Source: Sordariomycetes sp. S80-01Y (taxonomy: Eukaryota; Ascomycota; Sordariomycetes). From it: DNA of 64,000 nucleotides. The first letter of the stretch is position 1. The number at the start of each line of letters is the position of its first letter. The notes below the pieces were generated by a model, which searched no databases, was not told the origin of the DNA, and saw nothing but the letters and a program-made list of their open reading frames with translations. The stretch spans positions 62,001 through 126,000 of the forward strand of contig JAXQJY010000020.1 in the NCBI GenBank assembly GCA_037042185.1. Direction: 5' to 3'. Of the stretch, positions 22,371-32,788 are shown one piece after another. The position numbers and the translations under genes were made by a program.

Positions 22371-23073
22371 CCTGGTGCTTGGGTTCTTGACTTTCTTGTG
22401 GGAGTGGGGAGAGCAATGGAAGAGGGCTACGAAGAGTAGCCTGGGGTATCGTAGAGAAGAGGTTGAAAGAGCTGCAGGCCTAGCTGCGCGGGGAGAAGCG
22501 AAGGAGACGGAAGAAAGGAGGGTCGACGTGGTGGCGGTCGATCGGCTGCTGCCAGCCTCAGTCGCCTATGCCGTGGTACTGCGCCGTAGAGGGCGAGACG
22601 TCAATGAGGGATTGGAAAGGGAAAAGGTGGTTTGGGGGAGAAATCAGGACAGCGCGAGGTGACTTGAAGCGGAGTGCGACGAATTTTGATGCTCCCCACT
22701 TTCGCTTGAGCCTTGGGAAGCTCTGTCGGAGCGGGGCGATGATGTTCCGGCGCAGGCTGATGTACGTCACTAGCGCTTGGCGCGCCGTAGAGACATGCGC
22801 CTCGCCAAAGACGGTCATGGGCGGATGGCAGCAGCTAATCCCGTCACCGCTGACATCGACTCTGGGGCGACGAATTCGGATGCGTCCTCATCGAATTCAA
22901 GCTCTCCATATCCCAGTTCTAGCCGGCCCCATCAATTGCCCTCTCGCATCGTCTGCTTCTACCAATCCAACCCTCGCAACCCCGCCATCTCCAAGTCCAA
23001 ATACGCAAGATACATCCGATAGCGCAGTGAGACACGACGCCGCCTCCCAGACATTCCGTATCGGTTATCTATA
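22371..23073. promoter_or_regulatory. Divergent promoter between ola1 and the PPPDE gene
   Basis: About 700 bases separate the two divergent starts. Open frames of 130-168 codons cover the region on the plus strand, but they run into the known starts in the wrong frame and show no domain. The part next to ola1 is purine-rich on the plus strand, i.e. a CT-rich leader for ola1. Confidence 0.5.
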
Positions 23074-23837
23074 ATGCCAACCCGGCCTGCCCCACGACAG
23101 TCAGCGAGTAGGCATCGCTCGACTCTTTCATTGCAGAAGACAGAAATCCTCATCAATGTCTATGATCTGCTACCGGTAGGTCGAGCTCAAACCTTGCGAT
23201 TGCCCGAGCGAACTAACATTCTAAGGCTGGCCGCGTCTCGTCTATGCTCTGGACCATCGGAGCCTCTCTGCTACATTCCGGCGTCGTTATCAACGGAAAG
23301 GAATACGCATATGGTGGTCATGCTCACCCAGGCGTGACAGGCGTATATTGGACGAAGCCCAAGACCGAGCCTCCTGGTGGTACCTTCAAGTGCGAGCTCC
23401 TCCACGGCTTCACACTCGCGACCGACGAAGAGATCGAGTCGACCATCCGCGCCGTATCGGACGAGTTCAAGGGGACAGGCTACAACCTGCTGACGAGGAA
23501 TTGCAACCACTTCACGTCGTATCTCGTGCAGAAGTTGACGGGCACACCTGGGCCTGGGTGGCTGAACCGGGCAGCGGGTATTGGGGTGGCGTTCCCGTGC
23601 ATTGTGCCGCGAGATTGGATTGAGCCCCCGGAATATGATACTGCAGACGGGTCTCTTCTCGGAGATGACTCTGAGAGCTCTAGGATGCTGAGGTCGTCAG
23701 ACGAGCGGCCCCGTCTTGTGGGGGAAAACCTCCAGTACGACGAGGACGGCTGGGAAAGCGACGATGACACTATGAGGGTCTCTCGCGACTCGGCGGGGAG
23801 GAGGTTACCGGCAGCCGAGAGGGCGCCGACGCGGTAG
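23074..23837 (+). CDS. PPPDE (DeSI-like) cysteine isopeptidase
   Basis: Model join(23074..23175, 23226..23837), 237 residues; a 50-nt intron (GTAGGT...CTAAC...AAG). The PPPDE/DUF862 fold is a papain-like peptidase of the deubiquitinase/deSUMOylase type, so removal of ubiquitin-like modifiers is inferred. Visible: strand ILINVYDLLP (25-34), the catalytic His51 in LLHSGVVI, the strand KEYAYGGH, and the catalytic Cys127 in LLTRNCNHFT, exactly the His...NCN(H/N)F pattern of the family. The C-terminal 70 residues are acidic and Ser-rich (DGSLLGDDSESSR...EDGWESDDD) and look disordered. The length and the C-terminal tail resemble PPPDE1/DeSI-2 more than DeSI-1. Cytosolic or nuclear; no signal or membrane segment. 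Confidence 0.92.
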
Positions 23838-24011
23838 GAATCGTGCCGAGATGCTCTGTACGAATTCGGTATCTGGAGTTGAGTGTGGATTATGGGTACT
23901 GGCGTTAAGGCAAGCGCGACTACTGGGAATAGCATGGCGTTGCTGGCCACCGAGCCACTGTATAGTATTGCACAAATTTTACAAGATATGATTACATCCT
24001 TCCGCTCCCGT

Positions 24012-24707
24012 CTATAGACGCCTCTGGCCCTTGCTTCTCGTACCACCAAACTTCAACCTCGTCGAGTCCGCGACCCGGACGATCTTGTCTCGTAGGATCT
24101 TGCCCTCCGGACTCATCAGCACCTTCAGCGCCGCCTCTCTTCCTTGTCCGAACCCTCTCAGTACAATTTCCAACTTGCCAATCTTGGACGGAACGTCGTT
24201 GTAGATCATGCGTTCAATCACGTACTTGACGAGCGAGTACGCCGAGTCGTAGGCACCTCTGCGCGCCTTCCGGTAGCCAAGGTTGCCACAAGACATCGAG
24301 ATGATTGGCGATCGGTCCGGTCGCGTGCATGTGACGTGTGTGTTGTGCTTGTGCGAGTAGATGTGGAAGTGGTACGGCTCGGTGTAATCGGGGCCCTTGA
24401 TTTCGTCGACTTGCTCTCCCGTCAAGGCGTTGGTGTTCAGGGACGATTGTGACTTGGGCGCTGATCTCAAGAGGGAGGTGCCCATCAGACTGTCCATCGT
24501 TGAGGGGGCCTTTGGCTTGGGCGAGGAAGCTCCATAGCCGGGGCCGTAAAGGTCTTCGAGGAGAGCCGTCGTCTTGGGCTTGTCGGCCTGTTTCGAGGAT
24601 GCCTGCGAGAAAGATCGAGCAACAACGGGAGAAACGCGTGCTGTAGTAGATAGCGGCTTTCGGAGGAAAGACTGCGCCGCAAGGCGACCGGTCAAAGAAC
24701 GACTCAT
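24012..24707 (-). CDS. Mitochondrial small-subunit ribosomal protein uS11m
   Basis: Single-exon, 231 residues. The first ~50 residues are a basic, hydroxylated mitochondrial presequence (MSRSLTGRLAAQSFLRKPLSTTARVSPVVARSF). The C-terminal ~125 residues are the uS11 fold: YHFHIYSHKHNTHVTCT, SMSCGNLGYRKARRGAYDSAYSL, LEIVLRGFGQGREAALKVLMS and a basic end TRLKFGGTRSKGQRRL. uS11m (Mrps18 in yeast) sits on the platform of the mitochondrial small subunit and contacts the mRNA exit region. It shares a 252-bp divergent promoter with tim44, another mitochondrial gene. Confidence 0.93.
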   Translation of the reverse strand: MSRSLTGRLAAQSFLRKPLSTTARVSPVVARSFSQASSKQADKPKTTALLEDLYGPGYGASSPKPKAPSTMDSLMGTSLLRSAPKSQSSLNTNALTGEQVDEIKGPDYTEPYHFHIYSHKHNTHVTCTRPDRSPIISMSCGNLGYRKARRGAYDSAYSLVKYVIERMIYNDVPSKIGKLEIVLRGFGQGREAALKVLMSPEGKILRDKIVRVADSTRLKFGGTRSKGQRRL

Positions 24708-24959
24708 CTTGGCCGCATCGCGTGGTGAAGGTTGACGGTGATGCTTCTCGTCAATTGCAACTTTTCGATGGGTGGTGCCGAGCCTGCAGGGACTAGATCT
24801 GCCGCGGTTCAGCCGGCCGTAACATTTCGAATCGCAAAGACGCCAAAATTTCCTTCCGCGCCTGAGCCGAGCTTTTCCATCCCCTCATAATTTCATTTCG
24901 CCATCTCGCCCTGGGCAACCACCTTTTGCTGGACGGCTCTTTCTTCTGTTTCTGTCAGG
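24708..24959. promoter_or_regulatory. Bidirectional promoter of uS11m and tim44 genes
   Basis: Only 252 bases lie between the two divergent ATGs, both encoding mitochondrial proteins. No TATA box is evident. Coordinated expression is inferred from the arrangement. Confidence 0.6.
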
Positions 24960-26615
24960 ATGCACGCTTTAGTACGGAATGCGGCAAGCACCGAAAGTGC
25001 CCTCTCGAGGGCGACCCTCAACTTGAACTCGACGTACGGCAGATCTCCCGCATATCGGAGGTTAGCATCGCAACTATCACAGACTCGCCATGAAGGGTCA
25101 AGCCTGCGGCAGGGGGCAATGCCCGGTGCAATCATGTCGCCCTTGCGTTCGCCTTTTCTGCCCGCTGAGTTACGACTACCGATGATCTCGACACAAGCAC
25201 GCGACTTCCACATGAGCTCGCGCAGATTCGAAGCCGAGAAGGTCAAGACCGCTGAAGACAAGTCAGCTGAACAGAAGGCCAAGGACGAGTCAGAGCCGAA
25301 GTCTGAGGAAGAGGCGAAGAAGGGCGAGGAGGGAAAGGAAGACAAGGAGGAGGGCAAAGATGAAGAGGGCAAGAAGGAGGAGAAGAAGGAGGATCTGCCG
25401 CCTCCTCCTCCCCACGGCGACAAGACACCCTGGCAGGTTTTCACCGAGACCATGAACACCGAGTTCCAAAAGTCCAAGGAGTGGAACGAGTCTACCAAGC
25501 AGATCGGTGCTGCAGCGCACCAATTCAGCGAGAGCGAGTCTGTCCGCCGCGCACGCGAAGCCTACGAGAAATCGACTGGCGCCGTGTCATCCACGGCCTC
25601 GGCAGCCATCAAAGGCACCGCTGGCGCTATCGGCAAGGGCGCTGCTTGGACCTGGGACACTTCTGCTATGAAGTGGGTGCGTAAGGGCGCGACTGTCACC
25701 GGTGGTGCCCTCGACAAGGCCACCAAGCCTATCCGCGACACCGAAGCTTATAAAAACGTCAAAAATGTCATTGACGACGGCAGCTCGTCGCGGTACGGCG
25801 GATGGGTCGAGAAGGAAGAGAGGCGGAAGAGGCGCGAGGCCATGGAACAGAAGATGGGCAAGTCTCAGCAGGTCATGCAGGAGGACCCTGAGTAAGTTCT
25901 TATGATCTACCGACTGGGTCTCGATACTAACAAGCTCAGGGCTGGAACGAACCTCACGCTACACAAGGACGCAGCCTGGAAGGAAGCCTGGAGAGATTTC
26001 CGCGACACCAACAAGTTCGCCCAGGGCTTCTTCAGCATGAAGAACACCTACAACGAGTCCGAGAACCCCCTCATCTCGACGGCGCGCAGCATTACCGATC
26101 GCATTGCCGGTTTTTTCGCTGAGAACGAGACCGCTCAGGTCATCAAGCAATTCCGCGCCATGGATCCCAACTTCCAAACCGAGCCCTTCCTCACCGAGCT
26201 GCGTGAGTACATTCTGCCTGAAGTGCTTGACGCCTACGTCAAGGGCGATACCGAGACGCTGAAGCTGTGGCTGTCTGCGGCGCAGTACTCCGTCTACGAG
26301 GCTTTGACGAAGCAATACCTGCAAGCTGGCATGAAGTCTGATGGCCGCATCCTCGACATCCGCAATGTGGATATCCTCAGGGCCAGGATGCTGGATCCTG
26401 GCGATGTTCCAGTCTTCATCATCACATGCCGGACGCAAGAGGTCCACGTCTACCGCAACGCTAAGAGCGGTCAGCTTGCTGCCGGCATGGAGGACAAGGT
26501 TCAGCTCGTTACGTACGCCATTGGTATCACGAGGGTACCCGAGGATGTCAACAATCCCGAGACTAGGGGATGGCGCCTGATCGAGATGCAAAAAAGTGGG
26601 CGCGACTGGTACTAA
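24960..26615 (+). CDS. tim44: Mitochondrial import motor subunit TIM44
   Basis: Model join(24960..25891, 25940..26615), 535 residues; a 48-nt intron (GTAAGT, branch ACTAAC, acceptor CAG) joins DPE to AGTNLTLH. TIM44 tethers mtHsp70 to the TIM23 channel on the matrix side of the inner membrane. An N-terminal presequence is visible, followed around residues 90-160 by an extremely Lys/Glu-rich stretch (EEAKKGEEGKEDKEEGK) and a PPPPP motif. The central region (TPWQVFTETMNTEFQKSKEWNEST) is the conserved motor-binding part. The C-terminal TIM44/MBA1-like domain runs from about 330 (RDTNKFAQGFFSMKNTYNESENPLISTARSITDRI; SAAQYSVYEALTKQY; DVPVFIITCRTQEVHVYRN) and ends in RGWRLIEMQKSGRDWY. The Lys/Glu stretch is longer than I would expect in yeast. 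Confidence 0.96.
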
Positions 26616-27569
26616 ACTTTGACAACCGGGGAGAGAGTTCCGTGGCCTACGCGCCAATGTTCAATACTGTACAATATGTTCAAAAATATGTGGGATATAC
26701 CACGGCACGGTGGCAAGCATGCATGCGCGGAGCAAGGATCCTTTACATCATCCAAAACACCGCTCTGTCGGCCTCGGCGGAAAGAGGCATGTGTATTCTT
26801 AGGGGAATGGAGTATCTTTTGGGATAGAGGCTCATAGAGGGGAGGATGACTTAATAGCAAGATGAACTTACTATCTGCCATCGGACCTGCCATCAACGAG
26901 AAAAGGCGTTCACCATCTTTATGCAGGAGATTTGGGTTAAGGACAAGGTCGAACGTCGTCCATAAAGGCAATGGTTGCCCCCTTTTCGACCTGTGACCCT
27001 TCGCACCACACGTCTACAAAGGCCCCGGTGGGTAGACACACATAGCTGCTTTATCGCACGAGCCGTGCCGCAATTTCACTTGTATTTCTCGTATGCGTTG
27101 ACGGATGACCTCCGGGACAGAACCAACTCCCTCTTGACCGTAGCATTACAAATTCATGGACGATATAGCTCAGAGAAATAAGACAGTTTGCACCTTTATA
27201 AATTTCATTGCGCACCAAAGCTTGGTTAAATAGCCCGGGTCCTTCTCAAGCTCCCTGCGAGGTTGAAAGTTGACAGGGAAGGAATGAGAGGAGGCTTGAA
27301 GAACTACCTAGTAGCCTACATGGTGGTTGGCGGCAGATAACGAGGTGCCTAAGAGATATTTTCATGATATGAGTCTTATACAATTCGATGCGTTTGATAC
27401 TTTTTGTCTAATATTACAACATCTTACTTCATATGGCCCCCTATTCACTTCTTTCCATTGAGATCACCTAGTCGAACATAGGCTCTCCATGCCCCTTTTC
27501 CAGACATTCGTCGCACTCTTGAGCAGGTTTCTCTTCCCGAGGTGACAGAAAATGCGGCAAGTCATCATC
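26616..27569. other. Intergenic between convergent genes
   Basis: About 950 bases between the tim44 stop and the BTB gene stop. Somewhat richer in A/T than the genes. Open frames of up to 119 codons have no domain. It should hold both 3'UTRs; nothing else recognised. Confidence 0.6.
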
Positions 27570-29053
27570 TCATCCGTAAGGGTGCTTGCATCTGCAAGCC
27601 AGGCACCTCAGAATAAAAGGATGTCGAGACATTTCAGGATGAGGGACATCCACGATGCAGCCGAATCCATCCTGGTCAGGACAGCTGGTGTTCCTGCACT
27701 GGTCTGTGTCAAGCAGCAGATTAACAGTCTCTTCATAGTCAGAGAGTCTTTGCTTCACATTGTGAAGCTCCGAGCTGCTATGGTTACTGTTCCTGGCGTT
27801 GTGGAGCTCCGCGGCGTGCCTCGCCTTCAGCTCGTCCAGCTCAAGACGGTGGCGTGATCTCTCAGTACCAATTGAAGCATTGTTCTGAGATTCAAGCAAG
27901 GCAATTCTTGACTTCCAACCTTCGATATCGCCCTTATGCTGCACGTGAATATCATTGTGCTTCTTCTTGTAATGCTCTCGCAACCGCTGCATGTGCGACT
28001 CGATCGTTGCGTTGTCCGTCTCAACCTTCACCTTCTGCTCCTCCTTGACATTCACAGCCTCTGCCATAAGGACCTTGACTTTCTCTACTAGTATATCATT
28101 CGCTTCGGCAACTGCCTTTAACAACTGCACCGGGAAGGGGCTCATCATGGACAGCTTCTTGAAGCCTTCCATCCCCACGAGATCCTTGATGTTGGTCGCG
28201 ACTGTCTTCACAATCAGGTCCCTGACTTCGGAGTCCTCAGTGAGATGACGGGCTGCCTCGACAATTTTTGGAAGCCTAGGAAGGTGCTCGACATGAACGC
28301 CGACAAGAAAATCAGCGATCTTCTTGTTCGCGTACTGAACCAGTTTTTGAACAGCGTGATGATGTGCGATGGCATTCATGCGAACGTGGCCGAGAACACT
28401 GGTTTCGAAGACAGAAGCGCTTATACTAGTGTGCTCTAGCAAAGGGATCGACTGGTTTGCAGTTGGGCTGCCTGGTGGATGAGATTAGCTCAGGACCTTT
28501 CAAGATGTATTTCGCATACCTTGTTCTTCTTGACTATCCTGAGATGGCTCTTCGTCCTCAGTGCCAGGTTCGTTATACGCGCCGGTGTACAGAAACTGAA
28601 CAAAACGGTTGACTTCGTTAAGTCGAAAGCTGTCCATCGTGATTACAGGTGGACTGGAGTTCTGTGCGGAGGTCAATAGCTGGCGCAATATCAGCGGCGT
28701 AAACATACCTGGGACGCGATCGCAGACTCTATCACGGCAGACATCGGGCAGATCTGAAAACGGTGGACCCGGAACTCGACGCCGCGACAGGTAAACTTGA
28801 GGTCGCTGTACCTCCCGGTGCGCATTAGCTCCTCCAGGAAAGCTGGATCCTGGCTTGCGAAGGCCATAGCGAGTTTTGAAGCTCGAGATGTCTTGGGCAG
28901 CGAGATGGCACCGGGGAGAGATGTAGATGTTGAAAATGGAGTCTGATAGAACGGCGAGGAGGCAGAAGGGGAACCACAGGGAAAAGATTTGTATGGGTGA
29001 TGAGCATAATTCTCGGGGTGAATTGGGCTTGAGAAAAAGTTGAAACTAGTCAC
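27570..29053 (-). CDS. BTB/POZ domain protein with coiled coil and Cys-rich tail
   Basis: Model complement(join(27570..28471, 28520..28661, 28709..29053)), 462 residues; introns of 47 and 48 nt with GTATGT/GTATGC donors. Residues about 80-170 are the fungal BTB fold: TGRYSDLKFTCRGVEFRVHRFQICPMSAVIESAI, then MDSFRLNEVNRFVQFLYTGAYNEP. A helical BACK-like region follows (HAVQKLVQYANKKIADFLVG). Residues about 280-420 are a long charged coiled coil (EEQKVKVETDNATIESHMQRLREHYKKKH). The last 35 residues hold a Cys pattern (CRNTSC...GFGC...LRCLACRCKH) that could bind metal. BTB proteins of this fungal type are often Cullin-3 adaptors or oligomerisation modules; the partner here is unknown. The first 75 residues are Ser/Pro-rich. 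Confidence 0.85.
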
Positions 29054-30457
29054 GCCCTAGCAGGAGCAACCTGCACCGGCCTTCAGTTGACAGTCATGAA
29101 CCTTTAGGCCGCCATGCCTATTTCGGGGCTGGAAGTACTCTTACTGAGAAGAGGAAAGTCAACAAAGATATTGCTAGTACTGTGGAATTTCTACTCGAAA
29201 ACTTGTCTCATGTTAGACCTGAGCGAAACTTGTTGCATATGGCATTGGCCCCGCGGCCGCTTTTCGAAACGACGAAATACGGTTATAATCGTGAAATATT
29301 TTGAAGAATCGACTATCATCTCAACACCGAATCTCAATGCTGGACCACCACGATATGTGTTACGACACAGTATGCTGTCACATACGACTACGAAGGAAGC
29401 TCGGGGAGCAGCGATGTTCTAGAAGGGCAAAGACGGAGGAAAACACACCTGGACAAGCTCAGCGATGTTGACTTGAGAACCGTCCCCGAGTTCACCCTCT
29501 CTGCAAGAGACACGTACTCCAGAGTCACGGAAACGTCTACGAGCGAAAATAGAACCACATCACGATGGTCATCACTGCAGCCCCTACGTTGCCCTCAATG
29601 AGGCTCGCGACGTGAGCCCTTGCAATCCACGTGGTGCACCATCCGCGCCACCACGAAAGAGGCGGTGCCCTATCCGACACCCTGTCTGGAAGTCCGAGCC
29701 TGATGCGGAGTGCATTGGGAGTGGCTGATCGAAGCGATTATGGTTAATAGCTTATCAACGCCGCCGACCAATCGACAGGGAGCGCATGTCTATCGGCTGT
29801 GGGCCGGCAGCTACAACCGCCAGCGAAATCGAGCGGGTCTGAGATAAGGAGATAATCAACATGTCTTATTGACTGCCAGCAAGAAGAGCCTTATCTCAAT
29901 CAGCGATACAACACCTCTACGCCAAACAAGACATCCCTCAACCACTAGCTGGACCTGATCAGAGCGGATGAGGACGAGGCAGTCTTCAATCAAGGAAGAC
30001 AGCAACCCTCCCTGTGAAAGCCCCTGCCATTTCCCCACATGCAGTGCTCCGAGTCTTAGCACTTACCCCGGGTCTTGGCGTCCCTCGTGGCTTGTCGCCT
30101 CCTCTTCAGGGATGGTTGAGCAATGCAGCAGAGGTCCGACCGGGGGTGCGCCTGTTGCCGCACACGATGTTATCTAGGAACTGTCATTCCTAAGGACACA
30201 CTTGGCTCCAATGTGGCTGAACCTTGCCAAGCAACTAGGCGGTGCGCATCCTGACAGCCGGGTCTGCCATTCGTTACCAAGAGCCGCCAAAAGATACAAA
30301 GCGGGCCTGGGTCGCAACCCTGGACTACGATTGAGATCCTCTCCCTTTCCCATCGTGTTAGTCTGATCTACCGCAGCACAATCCTTTTGTAACTTTTCTC
30401 CCTGCGCTTCCCCCATTTTGCATCGCCAGTCGAACCACGCTCTCCAGGACCGCCGCG
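29054..30457. other. Intergenic between divergent BTB and MFS genes
   Basis: About 1.4 kb with only short open frames (102 codons at most) and no recognisable domain. It contains the two divergent promoters. The segment before the MFS gene ends in a C/T-rich leader. Confidence 0.55.
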
Positions 30458-32043
30458 ATGGGTGACGACATAGTCTCCAAGGCCGAAGCTGGCGGCGACG
30501 TCCACGAGATGCCCTCGGACGTAAAGTAAGTGCCAGTCACAATCTTGCAGAGGCCGTATTGACCAGAACAGAGATGCGGGGCCGGCATTCGAGTACGATC
30601 GTCTCGCCGAACGCAAGCTGCGCAACAAGATCGACCTCATGATCATGCCAACCACCTGTCTTCTGTACTTGTTCTGCTTCATTGACCGGGCCAATATTGG
30701 TATGTCACCGCAATCTCTCGCCAGAACTTTGCTAACGGAGAGCAGGAAACGCCCGCATCGCCGGAATGGACGTCGATCTCAACATGCAGGGCCTGGACTA
30801 CAACGCGACGCTCTCCGTCTTCTACGTTTCATACATCGTCTTTGAGCTCCCCTCCAACGTGCTGTGCAAGATCGTCGGCCCAGGCTGGTTCATCCCCTTC
30901 CTCACCGTCATGTTCGGCATCTGCTCGGTCGGCTGCGGCTTCGTGCAGACCACCGAGCAGATGATGGGCGTCCGCTTCCTCCTCGGAGTTTTCGAGGCCG
31001 GCATGATGCCTGGTGTGGCCTACTATCTGTCGAGATGGTACAGAAGATCCGAGCTGACGTTCCGCATGGGTCTGTATCTCGTTACGGGCCCGGTGGCGGG
31101 TGCTTTTGGCGCCCTGCTCGCCGGTGCCATCTTGAACCTCGACAACTTCGGCGCTGCCAAGGGCTGGCGCATGATCTTCGCCATCGAAGGCGTCGTCACC
31201 ATCTGCCTCGGCGTCATTGGCTTCTTCACACTGACGGACCGCCCTGAGACAGCTGTCTGGCTGTCCGCCGAGGAGAAGCGACTTTGCGAAGAGCGCATCC
31301 GCTCGGAGCGACCTGGTCAGACGAAGGTGCTCGACAAGATGGACAAGAGGAAGCTCAAACTCGGCATGCTGAATCCCATCACCATCACCACGGCCGTCAT
31401 CTTCTTATTCTGCAACATCACGGTACAGGGGCTGGGTTTCTTCCTGCCGACCATCGTCCGGACCATCTACGAGGATAAGACGGTGATTCAGCAGCAGCTC
31501 TTCACCGTGCCGCCCTACATCGTCGGGTCGGTCATCACGCTGGTGATCCCGCTGCTCAGCTGGCGCTGGGACCGCAGGCAGATCTTCATGATCATCACGG
31601 CGCCGATGGGAATCACCGGGTACATAGTCTTCCTCGCCACGGCGGACCAGACAGCCCGCTACGCTGCGACTTTCCTGATTGCGTCCTCGGCGTTCTACCT
31701 CGGTGCCCTCACCAACGGCCAAGTGTCCGCCAACGTCGTCTCGGATACGGCTCGCTCGTCGGCGATTGGCATAAACGTTCTCTTCGGCAACATCGGCGGC
31801 CTGATCTCAACCTGGTCATTCCTCCCCTTTGACGCGCCCAACTACCCCATCGGCAACGGTCTCAACCTCGGGGTCCAGTGCGGTACGCTCATCATTGCGA
31901 CCATCATGCTGTTCTGGATGAAGAGGAGCAACAAGAAGCGCGAAAGGGTCATGGCGGATGAGATGGAAAGGATTCAAGGGTTGAGCCAAGCCGAGCAGGA
32001 GGACCTGGACTGGAAGCACCCGTCCTTCCGCTGGAGGCCGTGA
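30458..32043 (+). CDS. MFS transporter, anion:cation symporter (Dal5-like) family
   Basis: Model join(30458..30525, 30572..30699, 30746..32043), 497 residues; two 46-nt introns. The second junction creates DRANIGNARIAGM, the hallmark of the fungal allantoate-permease-like ACS family. Twelve hydrophobic segments are seen. Landmarks are the TM1 region KIDLMIMPTTCLLYLFCFIDRANIGNARI, TM2 LSVFYVSYIVFELPSNVL, and the loop 4-5 motif GVFEAGMMPGVAYYLSRWYRRSE. This family moves carboxylates and related anions (allantoate, nicotinate, pantothenate, phthalate-type acids) across the plasma membrane. The gene lies next to fdc1/pad1, so import or export of an aromatic or unsaturated acid is a reasonable guess. 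It is convergent with fdc1. The substrate is not readable from sequence. Confidence 0.93.
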
Positions 32044-32788
32044 GCATCAGATCAGGTGTTGGAGCTGAGGGTCAAGATAGCATGAGGTTCATAGTGCGGA
32101 TCTGTCAACGCTTTAGCTCCGCGATGTATATTCCAAATTGACAAGATTGTCTACTTCCAAGCTCCATGTAGAGAGAAACGAGAAGCAACTCTTGCATTCA
32201 TCGTCCTTCCTTCACGTAAGCTTCATGACACCAATTGACGAGGTGCAAGTCAACCCACGCCGAGGTAGCAGCTTGCCCCAGGATCCAACACACAAGATCC
32301 AGGAGGAGTCGAGCCCATCCCACTGTCTCAGTTGAGCCATCCAACAGCTTATCGCCACCAGGGATCATCGAACCCCAATCCCAAAAAGGGTTAGCGCAAC
32401 CTCCGCACTTGGGGCTCGCTAGCACTGGGCGAGCCTAGTTTGAGCCTCTACTCCACCTTCCGCAATAGTCGCCCCACCTTCCGTACGAGTTCCGTAGTCT
32501 TACCGGAAAGGCCGTGCGGGGATCCGCCGGTGTAAGTCGACGCTTGAGGCCGACTTCCGCATCGCTGGTACGCCACTAGACCGTAGCGTGGATGGGATCT
32601 TCACTTTGGTCGCCGAGCACTCGCTGGCTGCTTTTCGAGCCGTGCTGATACCAAGTTGCACTGGAGCAGCCTCGAGTGTTCTGGGTTATTCGCGTTATTC
32701 GCGTTAGGCGAGAAAGGGGGCAAGAATGGACTGAGCATTCAATGACTTGGACGATTATGCTTGCTATGATCAAAGGCTTATTCAACTA
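32044..32788. other. Intergenic between convergent MFS and fdc1 genes
   Basis: 745 bases between two stops. No domain-bearing open frame. A short direct repeat (TATTCGCGTTA-like) lies near 32688-32706. A ggttcgatga-like string on the minus strand near 32365 is not a tRNA arm. Confidence 0.55.

Noticed and set aside
32355-32385. GGTTCGATGATCC-like string on the minus strand resembling a tRNA T arm
   Set aside because: The loop is too long and no acceptor, D or anticodon arm can be drawn.
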